A stretch of 64,000 bases of DNA, from the NCBI RefSeq assembly GCF_910596095.1, contig NC_056536.1, forward strand, positions 15,270,791-15,334,790. The letters are read 5' to 3'. How positions within the stretch are numbered: position 1 is the first letter of the stretch; each line of letters opens with the position of its first letter. Position numbers and translations under genes: made by a program. The stretch is from Thunnus maccoyii. Lineage: Eukaryota > Chordata > Actinopteri > Scombriformes > Scombridae. Under the pieces are notes generated by a model. That model searched no databases. It saw only the letters and a list, made by a program, of their open reading frames with translations, and had not been told where the DNA came from. Below are positions 63,301 through 64,000 of this stretch, in pieces.

Positions 63301-64000
63301 ATATCTTAACTGTTCATAATGTATTGCTTCATATTTACACAATAAGGCACACTTGAAGCTGATAGTTCCCCTGTAGTCTTCCACGTTCACCTCCAGGATT
63401 TGAAGAGGCTTAAAGTAATAAATTATATTTATCGACCTCTGCTGGCCACCAGCAGAAATTGCAACAACATCATGGAGTGACCAAAGAAACCTGCTACGTC
63501 AGGGGGAAGCTGTGATACTGGGAGGAAATCTTATCTACATTTAACCACACAGTCAAAATTACTACATGTTCAAGGTTCCAGTTTTATCATTAAAAAGCAG
63601 AGTTACAGTTGCTTCTCTATTAAGCTGTCGTCAGTTTGTTCGGAAAATATATATGTCTGAATTAATCCTGGACCTTATTCTGTTTAAAGGTCTTTAATAA
63701 GTGGCTTTGTTTGGAGCTGTATGTCTCCCTGGTCACTCAAAGACAAAGTTGAGAGTGTATATAAAATATTGAAAGCACAGGGTTAGGGGTTAATTCGCTG
63801 ACCTTGAACTGCAACATCCCTGGTTTGCATACATCTCGGGACATTAGTTGCATGTCATTCATTACCTCTCCTGTTGTTGTTGTTGTCCAATAAAGGCATT
63901 AAACATCCCAGCATGACTTCAGTTAACTTGTTTATGTTGATTATGAAATAAACTGCTCTCATCCTCACTCAGAACAACGTGGCCATGCTGTTGGAGACCA
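60383..64000 (+). CDS. atp5pb: ATP synthase F0 subunit b, mitochondrial (3' partial)
   Basis: Subunit b is the main rod of the peripheral stalk of complex V, anchored in the inner membrane. Exons 60383-60410, 61802-61838, 61964-62109, 62753-62916, 63146-63271 and 63973 to the window edge join in phase. The start MLSRLVIVSANALKGSG with QASRSLHTSSQ is the mitochondrial targeting peptide; then PVPPLPEKGGKVRHGIIPEELFQ and LYPKTGVTGPYMLGTGLLVYMLSKEIYVV, the conserved membrane region, then a second hydrophobic stretch and KKFGPSVAAFADKLNED. The rest (DEKKEQWRAEGRSMLFDAKRNNVAMLLET) starts the long stalk helix and runs off the window. At least one more exon lies to the right. Confidence 0.95.
61114..61707. 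mobile_element. Long-TIR MITE, copy 2, with an 11-bp target duplication
   Basis: Begins TAAAGGAAAGGTTCACAATTT and ends with the inverted counterpart (AAAATTGTGAACCCATCCTTTT). ATCAACAGATT occurs directly on both sides (61103-61113 and 61708-61718). The exact duplication could be 9-11 bp because the element border is ambiguous by a few bases. It sits in atp5pb intron 1. A mosaic relative lies at 30.4-31.0 kb. Confidence 0.75.
63117..63140. repeat. (GT)n microsatellite at an atp5pb acceptor
   Basis: GT repeat ending five bases before the acceptor AG of the exon that starts at 63146. Confidence 0.85.
63785..63905 (+). mobile_element. tRNA-like SINE, copy 3
   Basis: Shares the body ATCCCTGGTTTGCATACATC, AGTTGCATGTCATTCATTACC and the end GTCCAATAAAGGCATTAAA with copy 1. 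It lies in an atp5pb intron. Confidence 0.6.

Overview
This is nuclear DNA of a ray-finned (teleost) fish. Short coding exons sit between GT-AG introns, vertebrate gene order is kept in blocks, and the intergenic DNA carries fish-style Tc1 transposons, hAT- and Harbinger-like MITEs, a 5'-truncated LINE with a TTGAC tail, tRNA-like SINEs and many CA/GA/GT microsatellites. All exon models were built by eye by joining phase-compatible exons; family names rest on remembered protein sequences, not on a search.

Layout on the + strand: 1-0.9 kb, last exons of a glycine N-acyltransferase-like gene; 4.9-12.9 kb, spsb1; 13-20 kb, a gene-free, repeat-rich gap; 20.7-27.3 kb, slc25a33 (mitochondrial pyrimidine nucleotide carrier). 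spsb1 next to slc25a33 matches human 1p36. At 31.5-37.9 kb lies a single-pass receptor with one group-B SRCR domain and two Ig domains, the most unusual gene here. On the - strand: an emerin-like LEM gene (39.8-42.6 kb), an unrecognised 735-residue acidic tail-anchored protein (44.5-47.9 kb), a dnase1l1-like secreted nuclease (48.5-50.4 kb) and traf3ip3 (52.6-57.6 kb). emd close to dnase1l1 recalls human Xq28. On the + strand again, atp5pb (ATP synthase peripheral-stalk subunit b) begins at 60.4 kb and runs off the window.

There is no operon-like logic. The genes serve separate functions: ubiquitin-ligase substrate recognition and nucleotide import and ATP synthesis in mitochondria; nuclear envelope; extracellular or lysosomal DNA degradation; and lymphocyte or innate signalling through traf3ip3 and the SRCR-Ig receptor. 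The best leads are the SRCR-Ig-Ig receptor with two alternative cytoplasmic tails separated by a transposon, the acidic tail-anchored protein with a possible PP1-docking motif, a perfect 28-bp inverted repeat with four CCAAT boxes at the emerin promoter, and several nested transposons whose target-site duplications can be read directly.
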